Source of the DNA: Methanomicrobiales archaeon
Lineage (GTDB): Archaea > Halobacteriota > Methanomicrobia > Methanomicrobiales > JACTUA01
Length of the DNA stretch: 64,000 nucleotides
Assembly (NCBI GenBank): GCA_030019205.1
Contig: JASEFH010000001.1
Location: 62,001-126,000 of the forward strand
Reading direction: 5' to 3'
Below are positions 8,756 through 16,343 of this stretch, one piece after another. Each line of letters opens with the position of its first letter. The stretch's first letter is position 1. Below the pieces are notes generated by a model. It worked only from the letters and a program-made list of their open reading frames with translations, made no database searches and was not told the origin of the DNA. The translations under genes were made by a program, and so were the position numbers.

Positions 8756-10114
8756 TCACGCGCCTGGCGCCTGGCGTTCCTCCCGGCGCCGGATCCGTGT
8801 CAGAGGAGAGATCCTGCAGAGGAATCTGCCGATGAATTCGGCGAACTCCTCCTCCCAGCATTCGGCGCCGGCACGCACCGTCCATCCCTCTTTGAGCACC
8901 TGCTTGATATGCCGTCCGTGACCCACCTCCAGCAGTTCCTGTGAGGACAGGAGGTCGAAGGCCCGCTGATACCGTCGCGGAATCTCGACAATGTAGATCC
9001 CGTCCTGTATGAAAGGACCGGCGTAGGTGTTCTGCTGGTACTTGCGGGCAAATTTAGCCGCATTCTCTGCCGACCAGAGGGGCGGTCCCACGTGCCGCTT
9101 CACCGGCGGGAGCGTGTCTTCGAGCAGCTCGAAGAGGAGCATGCTCTTCCCGCCGTTCATCGAGCAGTCCGAACGGTTCACGGAAAAACCATGCCGTTCT
9201 AGCAGACCGACGACCGCATCCTGACTTTTACGCAGCTGCGGCACCACCACGTCGGGGATGTACGGGGGCGTCGACAGAACGATTGCGTAGAGCGCCGTGC
9301 CTCGTTCGGAGAGGACACGCATGAAATCCTCCTTCCGCATGGGCGGCTGCGGGGTGTGGAAGAAGAAGGAGGGCGAGGGGCGCTCCAGGTATCCCCGGGC
9401 CAGTTCCACGAACTCGAATTTCCGCGTGAGCGACACCGCAGCCGCCACGTTGCGGGCGGGATCGATCGGATCGATGACCACCAGGGGTTCGTCGAACTGC
9501 TTCGCTCCATGCCCTTCGATGTCGATGTACGTGCGCTTCTTCCAGGCTGCAGCAGCCCTGATCAGACCTCGGAACCCTCTGTAGTGGAGGATGAGAAGTT
9601 CGCAGAGGTATCCCGAGAACCCCTCCGTCATCTGGTCCGATCCGTAGATCCCCCCGGCCATCATGAACTGTTTACAGAGCAGCACATCGTCCACCCACTC
9701 CCCGATCCGCTCCATGAGGTATAGGGTGTGGAACGGCGTTCTGTCGACCGCGCTCTGGATCTCCCGTGCGCACTCCACCTCGAAGCAGGGGACGAGATCG
9801 ACGTCAATGCCCCCGATCTGCGTGTTGATGTAGGGATGCTCCGCGTACTTCTCCTGCCACCGTTCGCCGTACGTCTGGGCAAGGCGCCGTGCCAGCGACA
9901 GCCCCTGCTCCTCCAGCTCGCGCCGTGAGATCGAGGCTGGAAAGAGCAGGAAGATGTCCAGATCGAGATCGCCCCTCACCCATGTATTCCGTGCGACCGA
10001 TCCCACGATCATCGGTCTGGCGACGCCGCTCGCCCGGATGGCTCGTACCAGCCGCTCTGCAACGGACAGAACCAGGGCCCGCTCCTCCTCCGTGGGGCGG
10101 ATCCTATCGAGCAC
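8756..10114 (-). CDS. cca: Archaeal CCA-adding enzyme (tRNA nucleotidyltransferase)
   Basis: Class I CCA-adding enzyme that adds or repairs the 3' CCA of tRNA; this matters here because none of the three tRNA genes in the window encodes CCA. Family signatures include the nucleotidyltransferase motif GSVARNTWVRGDLDLDIFLL with its paired aspartates, the DVDLVPCFEV strand carrying the third carboxylate, and the archaeal tail domains. The GTG at 10114 has a GGAG six bases upstream and yields about 452 residues, the normal length. A CTG at 10141, nine codons further upstream with GGAGG at ideal spacing, would fit family N termini better. The gene overlaps or abuts the end of thpR, with which it forms an operon. 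Confidence 0.92.
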   Translation of the reverse strand: MLDRIRPTEEERALVLSVAERLVRAIRASGVARPMIVGSVARNTWVRGDLDLDIFLLFPASISRRELEEQGLSLARRLAQTYGERWQEKYAEHPYINTQIGGIDVDLVPCFEVECAREIQSAVDRTPFHTLYLMERIGEWVDDVLLCKQFMMAGGIYGSDQMTEGFSGYLCELLILHYRGFRGLIRAAAAWKKRTYIDIEGHGAKQFDEPLVVIDPIDPARNVAAAVSLTRKFEFVELARGYLERPSPSFFFHTPQPPMRKEDFMRVLSERGTALYAIVLSTPPYIPDVVVPQLRKSQDAVVGLLERHGFSVNRSDCSMNGGKSMLLFELLEDTLPPVKRHVGPPLWSAENAAKFARKYQQNTYAGPFIQDGIYIVEIPRRYQRAFDLLSSQELLEVGHGRHIKQVLKEGWTVRAGAECWEEEFAEFIGRFLCRISPLTRIRRREERQAPGA

Positions 10115-10137
10115 CTCGATCTCCAGGGGAGTGCGGT

Positions 10138-10680
10138 TCAGAAGGGCACCTCCGCAATATCCTCGTAGATTGGACCATCCGGGGTCAATGTGCTCTTCTT
10201 CAGCTTCAGGGCGGAGATAGTCGCGCACCCGAGCGCCATGGTGGAGAGCATCTTCACCTGCCGCAGAAGCGTGGGATCGAACTGGCGGATCCGCGCAAGG
10301 GTGACGTGGGGGCGGTAGGGACGCCCTTCCTTCTCTATTCCCAGTGGCTCCAGCACAGCCTCCACCTGTCGTGCCAGCGCCGCACATTCGCCGCCGTCCC
10401 GCACAATTCCCCAGACGACGCGGGGCTTCGACGGAGGATTACCGGCAACCCCATCGACGGATATCTGGAAAGACCGAAAGCGGATGGAAGAGAGCGCCTG
10501 TACGACCGGTTCAATCTCCCCGTGCTCTATCTCTCCCAGGAACTTCAGCGTGATATGCACGGCTTCCGGACGGACCAGCGTCAGGCGGGCTTGACTCTGC
10601 AGCAGCAGCCGCTGGGCTTCCTGCACTCTGCTACGGATCTCCTCCGAGATCTCGACTGCGACGAACGTGCGTACCATCAT
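10138..10680 (-). CDS. thpR: RNA 2',3'-cyclic phosphodiesterase (2'-5' RNA ligase family)
   Basis: Small 2H phosphoesterase that opens 2',3'-cyclic phosphates on RNA and can join tRNA halves through 2'-5' bonds in vitro. The 180-residue protein has both HxTx motifs, HITLKFLGE near residue 43 and HVTLARI near residue 144, in the expected symmetric arrangement. It is the first gene of an operon with cca, so both products act on tRNA ends. The start is ATG ATG at 10680/10677, with a TATA-like TTATACC about 25 bases upstream and no clear ribosome site, so the message is probably leaderless. Confidence 0.92.
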   Translation of the reverse strand: MMVRTFVAVEISEEIRSRVQEAQRLLLQSQARLTLVRPEAVHITLKFLGEIEHGEIEPVVQALSSIRFRSFQISVDGVAGNPPSKPRVVWGIVRDGGECAALARQVEAVLEPLGIEKEGRPYRPHVTLARIRQFDPTLLRQVKMLSTMALGCATISALKLKKSTLTPDGPIYEDIAEVPF

Positions 10681-11070
10681 AGAAATATACTTTATGCGCG
10701 GGTATAAGAGTAATCGTTCTCAGGAGCATTCCCGCGAAGGTCCCGCCCGTCCCGATGGGGAACGGACGATCATGGCGGGCACCGCCACCGCACGGGGTAG
10801 TACGGCAAACAAACCTCCGGGCGGTCTGCCTGCCCCGCGTGCGAGCGGCGGTGCACTCCCGCCCCCGCAGAAGGCGCAGATGCATCTCGGGGGGCAGTAC
10901 CTCCCACGGAGATGCCCGGTCGATCCCCGCGGCGACCCGGCCCAGCATCGTGTCTTGGGAGAAAAAGAGATCGTGGCCGCCCGCAGAACAAAGCTGGAAT
11001 CAGATCCTTAACTTAACATTATGGTAGATCTAATAGAGCTGTAAGCACTTTAAAGAGAAAAAGAGAATCT
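10681..11070. other. Divergent spacer between thpR and the glutaredoxin gene
   Basis: Holds the divergent promoters and no recognised gene. A minus-strand frame beginning at 10948 reads in a protein-like way (MLGRVAAGIDRASPWEVLPP at its start) but runs through the thpR promoter and matches nothing recognised. A hairpin lies at 10882-10915. Confidence 0.5.
10882..10915. repeat. Two-step hairpin
   Basis: GCATCTC at 10882-10888 pairs with GAGATGC at 10909-10915, and inside it a run of G residues from 10889 can pair with CTCCC at 10901-10905 around a short loop. It is one of several strong hairpins in the gene-poor spacers of this window. Confidence 0.5.
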
Positions 11071-11088
11071 GGAGAGGTGTCGAAGGTT

Positions 11089-11424
11089 ATGGGCGAGAAG
11101 ACGAAAGAGGCGAAGGGCACGAACGCTATGCTGCACCACGCGATTCCCGTCTCCACATCCTCTGCGCCGCAGTTGACAGTATATTCTTTAGAGTTCTGCC
11201 CCAACTGCGAGACGTTGAAGGACTACCTGAAGAGCAGGGGCATACCCTTCATCGAGAAGGACATGTCCAGCCGGGAACCCCTCGCAGAGCTCCGTCTCCA
11301 CGGGGTATTCGCGCGTGAGGCGCCGGTCCTTCGCCGGGGGGAGAGGTTCCTCACCTCCGGAGAACTCTTCAGTTCGGGTCGGGTCAGGGAGGAGCGGATA
11401 CAAGAGCTGGTATCAGGTGAGTAA
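11089..11424 (+). CDS. Glutaredoxin-like protein, likely reductant of NrdD
   Basis: Thioredoxin-fold redox protein of about 111 residues. The core begins LTVYSLEFCPNCETLKDYL, with a CPNC active site in the usual position after the first strand, followed by the GIPFIEKDMS helix-strand and the EAPVL cis-proline region. The ATG at 11089 has GGAGAGG about 11 bases upstream; a GTG at 11077 is an alternative. It ends two bases before nrdD, so it probably supplies electrons to that reductase, as NrdH-like redoxins do for other classes. An N-terminal extension of about 30 residues precedes the fold and has no recognised function. Confidence 0.82.
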   Translation: MGEKTKEAKGTNAMLHHAIPVSTSSAPQLTVYSLEFCPNCETLKDYLKSRGIPFIEKDMSSREPLAELRLHGVFAREAPVLRRGERFLTSGELFSSGRVREERIQELVSGE

Positions 11425-11426
11425 GG

Positions 11427-13643
11427 GTGGCACGGCAGACAAAGCAGTACGCGCCGCTTCCGCAGCCAATGTCCACCCGGCAGACCACGCTCGATGGAGA
11501 TTTTGCCCCGCCTCTTCCCAAAGTGCGGACCTCCGACGGGCACATCCTGGAATGGGACCGGGAGAAGATCGTTCAGCAACTTCTCGAGGAGACCAAACTC
11601 GTGGAGATCTTCTACGGGCATACGGCGGCAAGCGAGGAGGTGGCGCATGAGATCGCGAGGAGGGTGGAGCAGCAGATCCTGAGGATGGGCCTCAAGTCGC
11701 TGAGCGGGGCGCTCATCCGTGAGATCGTGAACACGACCCTTCTTGAAGCCGGGTATCCGCAGTACAGGAATGTATCCACGCGGGTGGGCACCCCGGTCTA
11801 CGATGCCCACCTCATCGATGTGGGCAGGGGGTTCGAGGCCAAAGACAACGCCAACCTCCAGGAGAACGCCGAGACGTCCCACAAGAAGAAAGCGGACAAG
11901 ATCAGCAAAGAGCAGTACCTCCTGCAGCTCCCCCCCGATCTTGCCGACCACCATCTCGCCGGAAACCTGCACATCCACGATCTCGAGTATTTCGGCACCC
12001 GCCCCTTCTGCCAAGACTGGGATCTCCGCTACTTCTTCTATTACGGTCTGATGCCGGATGGGAACGGCACAAAAGCCTCGGTCGCCGGACCGGCCAAACG
12101 GGCGGAGGTTGCAGTACTCCATGCGGTAAAAGCGCTCGGAAGCGCTCAGACCAATTTCGCCGGCGGGCAGGGCTATTATAACTTCTTGACCTTCCTCGCA
12201 CCGTACTTCGAGGGCATGGCATACGACGAGATACGGCAGTTAATGCAGATGTTCGTATACGAGATGACCCAGATGATGGTCGCCCGCGGCGGGCAGCTCG
12301 TATTCTCCTCGGTTCAGCTGACCCCCGGCGTGCCCAGGCTCTGGAGAGACCGCCCCTGCGTATACAAAGGGAAGGTCTGGAACGGCACTTCGGCGCCCCG
12401 AAGAACCTACGGGGAGTTCGAGCGCGAGGTCCGTCTCCTCTTCAAGGCGTTGATGGAGGTGATGCTGGAGGGGGATTACTGGGGAAAGCCCTTCAGTTTC
12501 CCGAAACCCGAGATCAGCATCGAGCCGGACTTCACTCGCGAGGACGAGGAGTTCAACCGTGCCCATCCGGATCTCCCCACGTACCGCGATCTCTATCTCA
12601 TGACGTTCGAACTCGCATCCAAGTTCGGCACACCCTACTATGACAATCAGATTCCCGCGTATCGCGGCGCCGGCCAGGGAATATCGTGCTATCAGTGCTG
12701 CGCGTATCAGTTCTCGTCCCTCGCAAACGAGGATGACGAGTTCATCGAGAAGCTGGAGTTCCTGGAGGGAAAGCACTTCTCCATGGGCTCCTGGCAGGTG
12801 GTCTCCATCAACTGCCCACGGGCGGCGTACAAAGCCGGGGGCGACGATGAGCGCCTGTTCGCAGAACTCCGTTCGCTGATGGACATCGCCGTCGAGGTGT
12901 TCAAGATCAAGCGGCGGTGGCTCGCGCTCATCGCCGCCAAGGGGCGAATGCCCTTTGCCATGCAGCGCCCAAAGGATCCCAACACGGGTGAACGGGGAGC
13001 GATTGCCGTCGATCTTGAGGGGCTCGTCTATACCATCGGGGTGGTGGGCGTGAACGAGATGGTTCAACACCATCTGGGAGAGCAGCTGCACGAATCCAGG
13101 GCGGCGTTCTCTCTCGCGGTTCGGGCGATGACCGAGATGGAACTGTACGCCCGGGAGCTCTCAAAGCGGCACGGCATGGAGATCGCGCTCGCGCGCACAC
13201 CGGCGGAGACGACCGGTCAGCGGTTCGCCGTCGCCGACCTTCTTGACAAGACCTATCGGGAGCATGCCGTCCGCGTGATCAAGGGGGACATCGAGACCGC
13301 GTTGAAGAGGCTCGGCACCACCCGGGATCTTCCCATCTACTACACAAACGGCACGCACGTAGCGCCGAATGCCCCGATCCCGCTGACGAAACGGATCGAG
13401 ATCGAGCACGTATTCTTCCCCATCATCGACGGCGGCAATATCTTCCACATCTGGCTCGGCGAGGCGCGGCCGGACCCGCGCGGATTGATGGACATGGCGA
13501 TGAACCTCTGCCGCAACACACAGATCGGCTACTTTGCGTTCACGCGGGATCTCACCGTCTGTTTGAAGCGGTTTCACGAGCGCAGGTCTGAGAAGGGGGT
13601 CGATGCGACCTGGCGCACTGTGGACAGGAGGATTCGGGTTTGA
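11427..13643 (+). CDS. nrdD: Anaerobic (class III) ribonucleoside-triphosphate reductase, C terminus missing
   Basis: Makes deoxyribonucleotides under anoxic conditions using a glycyl radical. The GTG start at 11427 follows the redoxin stop by two bases. Residues 30-130 form an ATP-cone regulatory domain (LEWDREKIVQQLLEETKLVE), then the barrel follows with LHIHDLEYFGTRPFC, GGQLVFSSVQLTPGVP, the cysteine-rich GISCYQCCAYQFSS and YYTNGTHV. The reading frame stops soon after IGYFAFTRDLTVCLKR. Family members normally continue for about 60 more residues with a four-cysteine zinc site and the glycyl-radical loop, neither of which is present. Reading one base off after CLK gives SGFTSAGLRRG, which looks like eroded zinc-site sequence. 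As written the product should not form a radical unless the missing part is supplied elsewhere. No nrdG activase gene is adjacent. Confidence 0.88.
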   Translation: MARQTKQYAPLPQPMSTRQTTLDGDFAPPLPKVRTSDGHILEWDREKIVQQLLEETKLVEIFYGHTAASEEVAHEIARRVEQQILRMGLKSLSGALIREIVNTTLLEAGYPQYRNVSTRVGTPVYDAHLIDVGRGFEAKDNANLQENAETSHKKKADKISKEQYLLQLPPDLADHHLAGNLHIHDLEYFGTRPFCQDWDLRYFFYYGLMPDGNGTKASVAGPAKRAEVAVLHAVKALGSAQTNFAGGQGYYNFLTFLAPYFEGMAYDEIRQLMQMFVYEMTQMMVARGGQLVFSSVQLTPGVPRLWRDRPCVYKGKVWNGTSAPRRTYGEFEREVRLLFKALMEVMLEGDYWGKPFSFPKPEISIEPDFTREDEEFNRAHPDLPTYRDLYLMTFELASKFGTPYYDNQIPAYRGAGQGISCYQCCAYQFSSLANEDDEFIEKLEFLEGKHFSMGSWQVVSINCPRAAYKAGGDDERLFAELRSLMDIAVEVFKIKRRWLALIAAKGRMPFAMQRPKDPNTGERGAIAVDLEGLVYTIGVVGVNEMVQHHLGEQLHESRAAFSLAVRAMTEMELYARELSKRHGMEIALARTPAETTGQRFAVADLLDKTYREHAVRVIKGDIETALKRLGTTRDLPIYYTNGTHVAPNAPIPLTKRIEIEHVFFPIIDGGNIFHIWLGEARPDPRGLMDMAMNLCRNTQIGYFAFTRDLTVCLKRFHERRSEKGVDATWRTVDRRIRV

Positions 13644-14680
13644 CCCTCCTGGCAGTCGACGTGGGGAGAGGTACCCAGGACATTCTCGTACACGAGCCCG
13701 AAAGACCGCTTGAGAGCTCCTGCCAGCTGGTGCTGCCCTCGCCGACGGTTATCGTGGCAACGCGGATTCAGGCGGCGACGGCGAGGAGAGAGGACATCTT
13801 CCTCCGTGGGCACTGTATGGGCGGTGGTTCCAACGTAGCGGCGATCGCACGGCACCTGCGTGCGGGGCTGAAGGTGTATGCCACGGAGGCGGCGGCGAGG
13901 ACCATCCACGACAACCCCGCGAGGGTTCGGGAGATGGGCATCCAGGTGGTGGATCACCCTCCCGATTCCGCCGCCGTCATCCACATGACGGATTACATGG
14001 AGCCAGAACTGCGGGCGACGTTCGAAGCGTTCGGGATGCGATATCCGGAGCACCTTGCGTTTGCCGTCCAGGATCACGGGTACAGCCCGGATCGCAGCAA
14101 CCGCATCTTCCGATTCGAGATGTTTCTGCGATCTCTGGAAGCGGGAGACTGGAACCTGTTCTCTCTCGTCCACGATCCCCCCCTGCCGGAGATGACGCGG
14201 ATGCAGTCGGTGCGGGAACAGGCGGCCGGCGCCCTGGTGATCGATACCGGCCCGGCCGCCCTGATCGGCGCCCTGTCCGATCCCGTTATCGGGGACCGTG
14301 CAAACGGGGGTCTGACTCTCGTGAATGCTGGCAACGGCCATACACTCTGTTTCACCCTGAAGGGGGAGGAGGTGCACGGGCTCTTCGAGCACCATACGGC
14401 CGCTCTGGACCGTTCCAGCCTGATCCGGTTCATCCGAAAACTGCAGGAGGGCTCGCTGGGGAACGAGGAGATCTTCGGCGAAGGCGGGCATGGCGTGGCG
14501 ATAAGAAAGCCGCTCGAATCCGATTTCATCGCGGTTACCGGCCCGAACCGGAAGCGGCTGCTGCCCGATGCATACCAGGCGGCTCCGCACGGCAACATGA
14601 TGCTCACCGGCTGCTTTGGCCTCCTTTCGGCATGGGAACGGGTGCGAGGACCCCTCGACGGATCGCAGGCGGCACCATGA
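13640..14680 (+). CDS. DUF1786 family protein
   Basis: Uncharacterised archaeal family, 346 residues. The start is a TTG at 13640 that overlaps the nrdD stop; GGAGG seven bases upstream makes this start convincing. The N terminus, LLAVDVGRGTQDILV, resembles the phosphate-binding loop of sugar-kinase/actin-type ATPases, and a second glycine-rich segment GALVIDTGPAALIGA and the motif NAGNGHTLCF occur in the second half. It has sometimes been annotated as related to pyruvate formate-lyase activation, which would suit a place next to a glycyl-radical enzyme, but no radical-SAM cysteine motif is present. Function unknown. Confidence 0.8.
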   Translation: MTLLAVDVGRGTQDILVHEPERPLESSCQLVLPSPTVIVATRIQAATARREDIFLRGHCMGGGSNVAAIARHLRAGLKVYATEAAARTIHDNPARVREMGIQVVDHPPDSAAVIHMTDYMEPELRATFEAFGMRYPEHLAFAVQDHGYSPDRSNRIFRFEMFLRSLEAGDWNLFSLVHDPPLPEMTRMQSVREQAAGALVIDTGPAALIGALSDPVIGDRANGGLTLVNAGNGHTLCFTLKGEEVHGLFEHHTAALDRSSLIRFIRKLQEGSLGNEEIFGEGGHGVAIRKPLESDFIAVTGPNRKRLLPDAYQAAPHGNMMLTGCFGLLSAWERVRGPLDGSQAAP

Positions 14681-15148
14681 ATTCCTGATCGCGCATCGCG
14701 CATGCCAGTCCCTCTCCAGCTTCCTACATCCGCCAGAGCAGGAAGAGCCGAATCGGGAGGGAGGAATCTTCTGGGGATCGCTCGGGACATTGTTCAGGAG
14801 AGGATGGGGGCAGCTATCGATGGAGGCGCCCATCTAGCGCGCAAAGACGCTACGTCTGTACGGGCTGTCGGCTCACGTTTGGCGCGACGGGACCCCGGGC
14901 ACAGTGGAACCGAAGAGAATGGCACTGCAATGTTCCATCAGGTGAGCCGTGGAAGGCTGCAGCACATCGGAATTGCCGGACGTTTTTGTAACAAAAATTG
15001 TGTTAACGGCCGTTTGAGAATTTGCGCATTGCATTTACAACAAAGTTCTTTTTCCTGCGGGACAATACGAATATCGAGATATTCGGGTTACACCGGTATT
15101 GCGCCGTATCGCAATTATTAAGACAGGTATGCACCCATTTTTATCCCG
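14681..15148. other. Spacer before the membrane hypothetical gene
   Basis: GC-rich first half without a recognised gene, then an AT-rich stretch from about 14980 that carries likely promoter sequence for the downstream gene (for example GCAATTATTAAG around 15112). No repeat or RNA was recognised. Confidence 0.5.
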
Positions 15149-15838
15149 ATGGGTTATTTCGAATTTAAACTGGTTATATTCTTCTTTCTAGGCTTAACCT
15201 GGATTTATTTCAAGATACCCCGGATGATCTGGGATTGCGGACTGGTAAACCTTCTCTGCTGGAGCAGCATTGACGTTTTCCGATATAACAATAAAGCTAG
15301 ACGTCTTGCACGGCAGTACACGAAAACCCGCGTGGATGGAAGGCACGCCGGTATCATGATCTGCCACCAGAAGAGGATTCCCTTCCTCGAGACGACAGAC
15401 GAAAGGATGTACGCGTGCGGCGTGGACATCCTCATCGAACACTTCCTGAAGCACGGTATTCCTTTCAACGTATACGACTGCTATACGCCCGAGGATGGGA
15501 GCAGGGTGATACGGAACCCCGACGTCTCGTCGCTCTGGATCTTCGGCCACGGCATGAAGTCCGGGATATACTTCGGGTATAAAGAGACCCTGCACTATGC
15601 CGAGATGCACGATGCCCCGAAAAAAGAGTTCATCGGGCAGTTTCACTGTAATGCCTTGGGCGGGCGCTCTCTCGCGGACTACATCGGCACGGAGGGGTGC
15701 TCGTTTGTCGAGGAGGGCTACCGCTGCACGCATCAGAATCGAAAGGCCATCCGGCGGCTACTGCGCGATCCCCGCCTGAGATACGCGAAGGGTTGCGGAT
15801 TGCCGACTCCGCCGGCGGAGTCGGCATGTGCCCGGTAG
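15149..15838 (+). CDS. Membrane-anchored hypothetical protein, possible caspase-like fold
   Basis: Not recognised as a named family. The 229-residue protein starts with one hydrophobic helix (FKLVIFFFLGLTWIYFKI, residues 6-23), so the rest is probably cytoplasmic. The soluble part has a strand ending in SLWIFGHGMKSGIYF (around residue 130) and, 33 residues later, a strand GQFHCNALGGRS. A strand ending in GHG followed by a strand ending in a cysteine and small residues is the layout of clan CD peptidases (caspases, CHAT), with His and Cys as the catalytic pair. This is a pattern reading, not a proven homology. The last codons run through a 26-base perfect palindrome. The gene stands alone. Confidence 0.6.
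   Translation: MGYFEFKLVIFFFLGLTWIYFKIPRMIWDCGLVNLLCWSSIDVFRYNNKARRLARQYTKTRVDGRHAGIMICHQKRIPFLETTDERMYACGVDILIEHFLKHGIPFNVYDCYTPEDGSRVIRNPDVSSLWIFGHGMKSGIYFGYKETLHYAEMHDAPKKEFIGQFHCNALGGRSLADYIGTEGCSFVEEGYRCTHQNRKAIRRLLRDPRLRYAKGCGLPTPPAESACAR
15801..15826. repeat. Perfect 26-base palindrome
   Basis: The left half TGCCGACTCCGCC is followed directly by its exact inverted copy with no spacer. It lies within the last codons of the preceding gene, 12 bases before its stop codon. It could act as a transcription end signal or a protein binding site. Confidence 0.75.
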
Positions 15839-16036
15839 CTTTCTATCGGTTCCAAGGATGCACGGACAGGCTATCACGGGAGGGCACCGCCCGACAGAAG
15901 AGGATCCCGCCCGGTCAACGGCGGCGGTGAAAGGAACCCCATCCGAGGATCGCGGTCGATGCGGCAGCATCCAGCTCGACATCAATACCCCGCTTCATCC
16001 ATGATTCCGCACTGCGATTCCTTGCTGGACGTCCAA

Positions 16037-16312
16037 CTAGCCTTCCCCCTCTTTCAGTTCGTAATAGTCTCTCGACTCCTGCAGGTGCTCGTAGGCTGCC
16101 CTGCCGCTCATCAGGAGGTCGTCGCGGGTGACGCCCCGCGAGGGATCCCGCGGGAGCTGCTCGAGCTCCACCTCCAAGCCCCGCCGGAACCGCTCGATAT
16201 CCACCCGATCCCACGGGATGCCGAGCATCTCGCCGATGATCTCCGCCTCCTCCTTCCGCACGTGTGCCTTCTGCGCCATGGAAACTGCACGATCCAGGGT
16301 ATGGATCCTCAT
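16037..16312 (-). CDS. DUF5661 family protein
   Basis: Small acidic protein of 91 residues. The pattern IIGEMLGIPWDRVDIERFRRG, split here as IIGEMLGIPWDRVD then IERFRRGLEVELE, with the downstream VTRDDLL and AYEHLQESRDYYELKEGEG, matches the DUF5661 family seen in bacteria and archaea. The ATG at 16312 gives the conserved N terminus; a longer frame up to 16444 would overlap the acyl-CoA synthetase end and has no family support. It lies 31 bases downstream of that gene on the same strand and is probably cotranscribed. Function unknown. Confidence 0.75.
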   Translation of the reverse strand: MRIHTLDRAVSMAQKAHVRKEEAEIIGEMLGIPWDRVDIERFRRGLEVELEQLPRDPSRGVTRDDLLMSGRAAYEHLQESRDYYELKEGEG

Positions 16313-16343
16313 TAAAGCTTCCGATAAACCGGCAGGAGAGAGT

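Noticed and set aside
10631-10948. Protein-like minus-strand frame upstream of thpR
   Set aside because: It runs through the thpR promoter and start region and no family was recognised; left as spacer.
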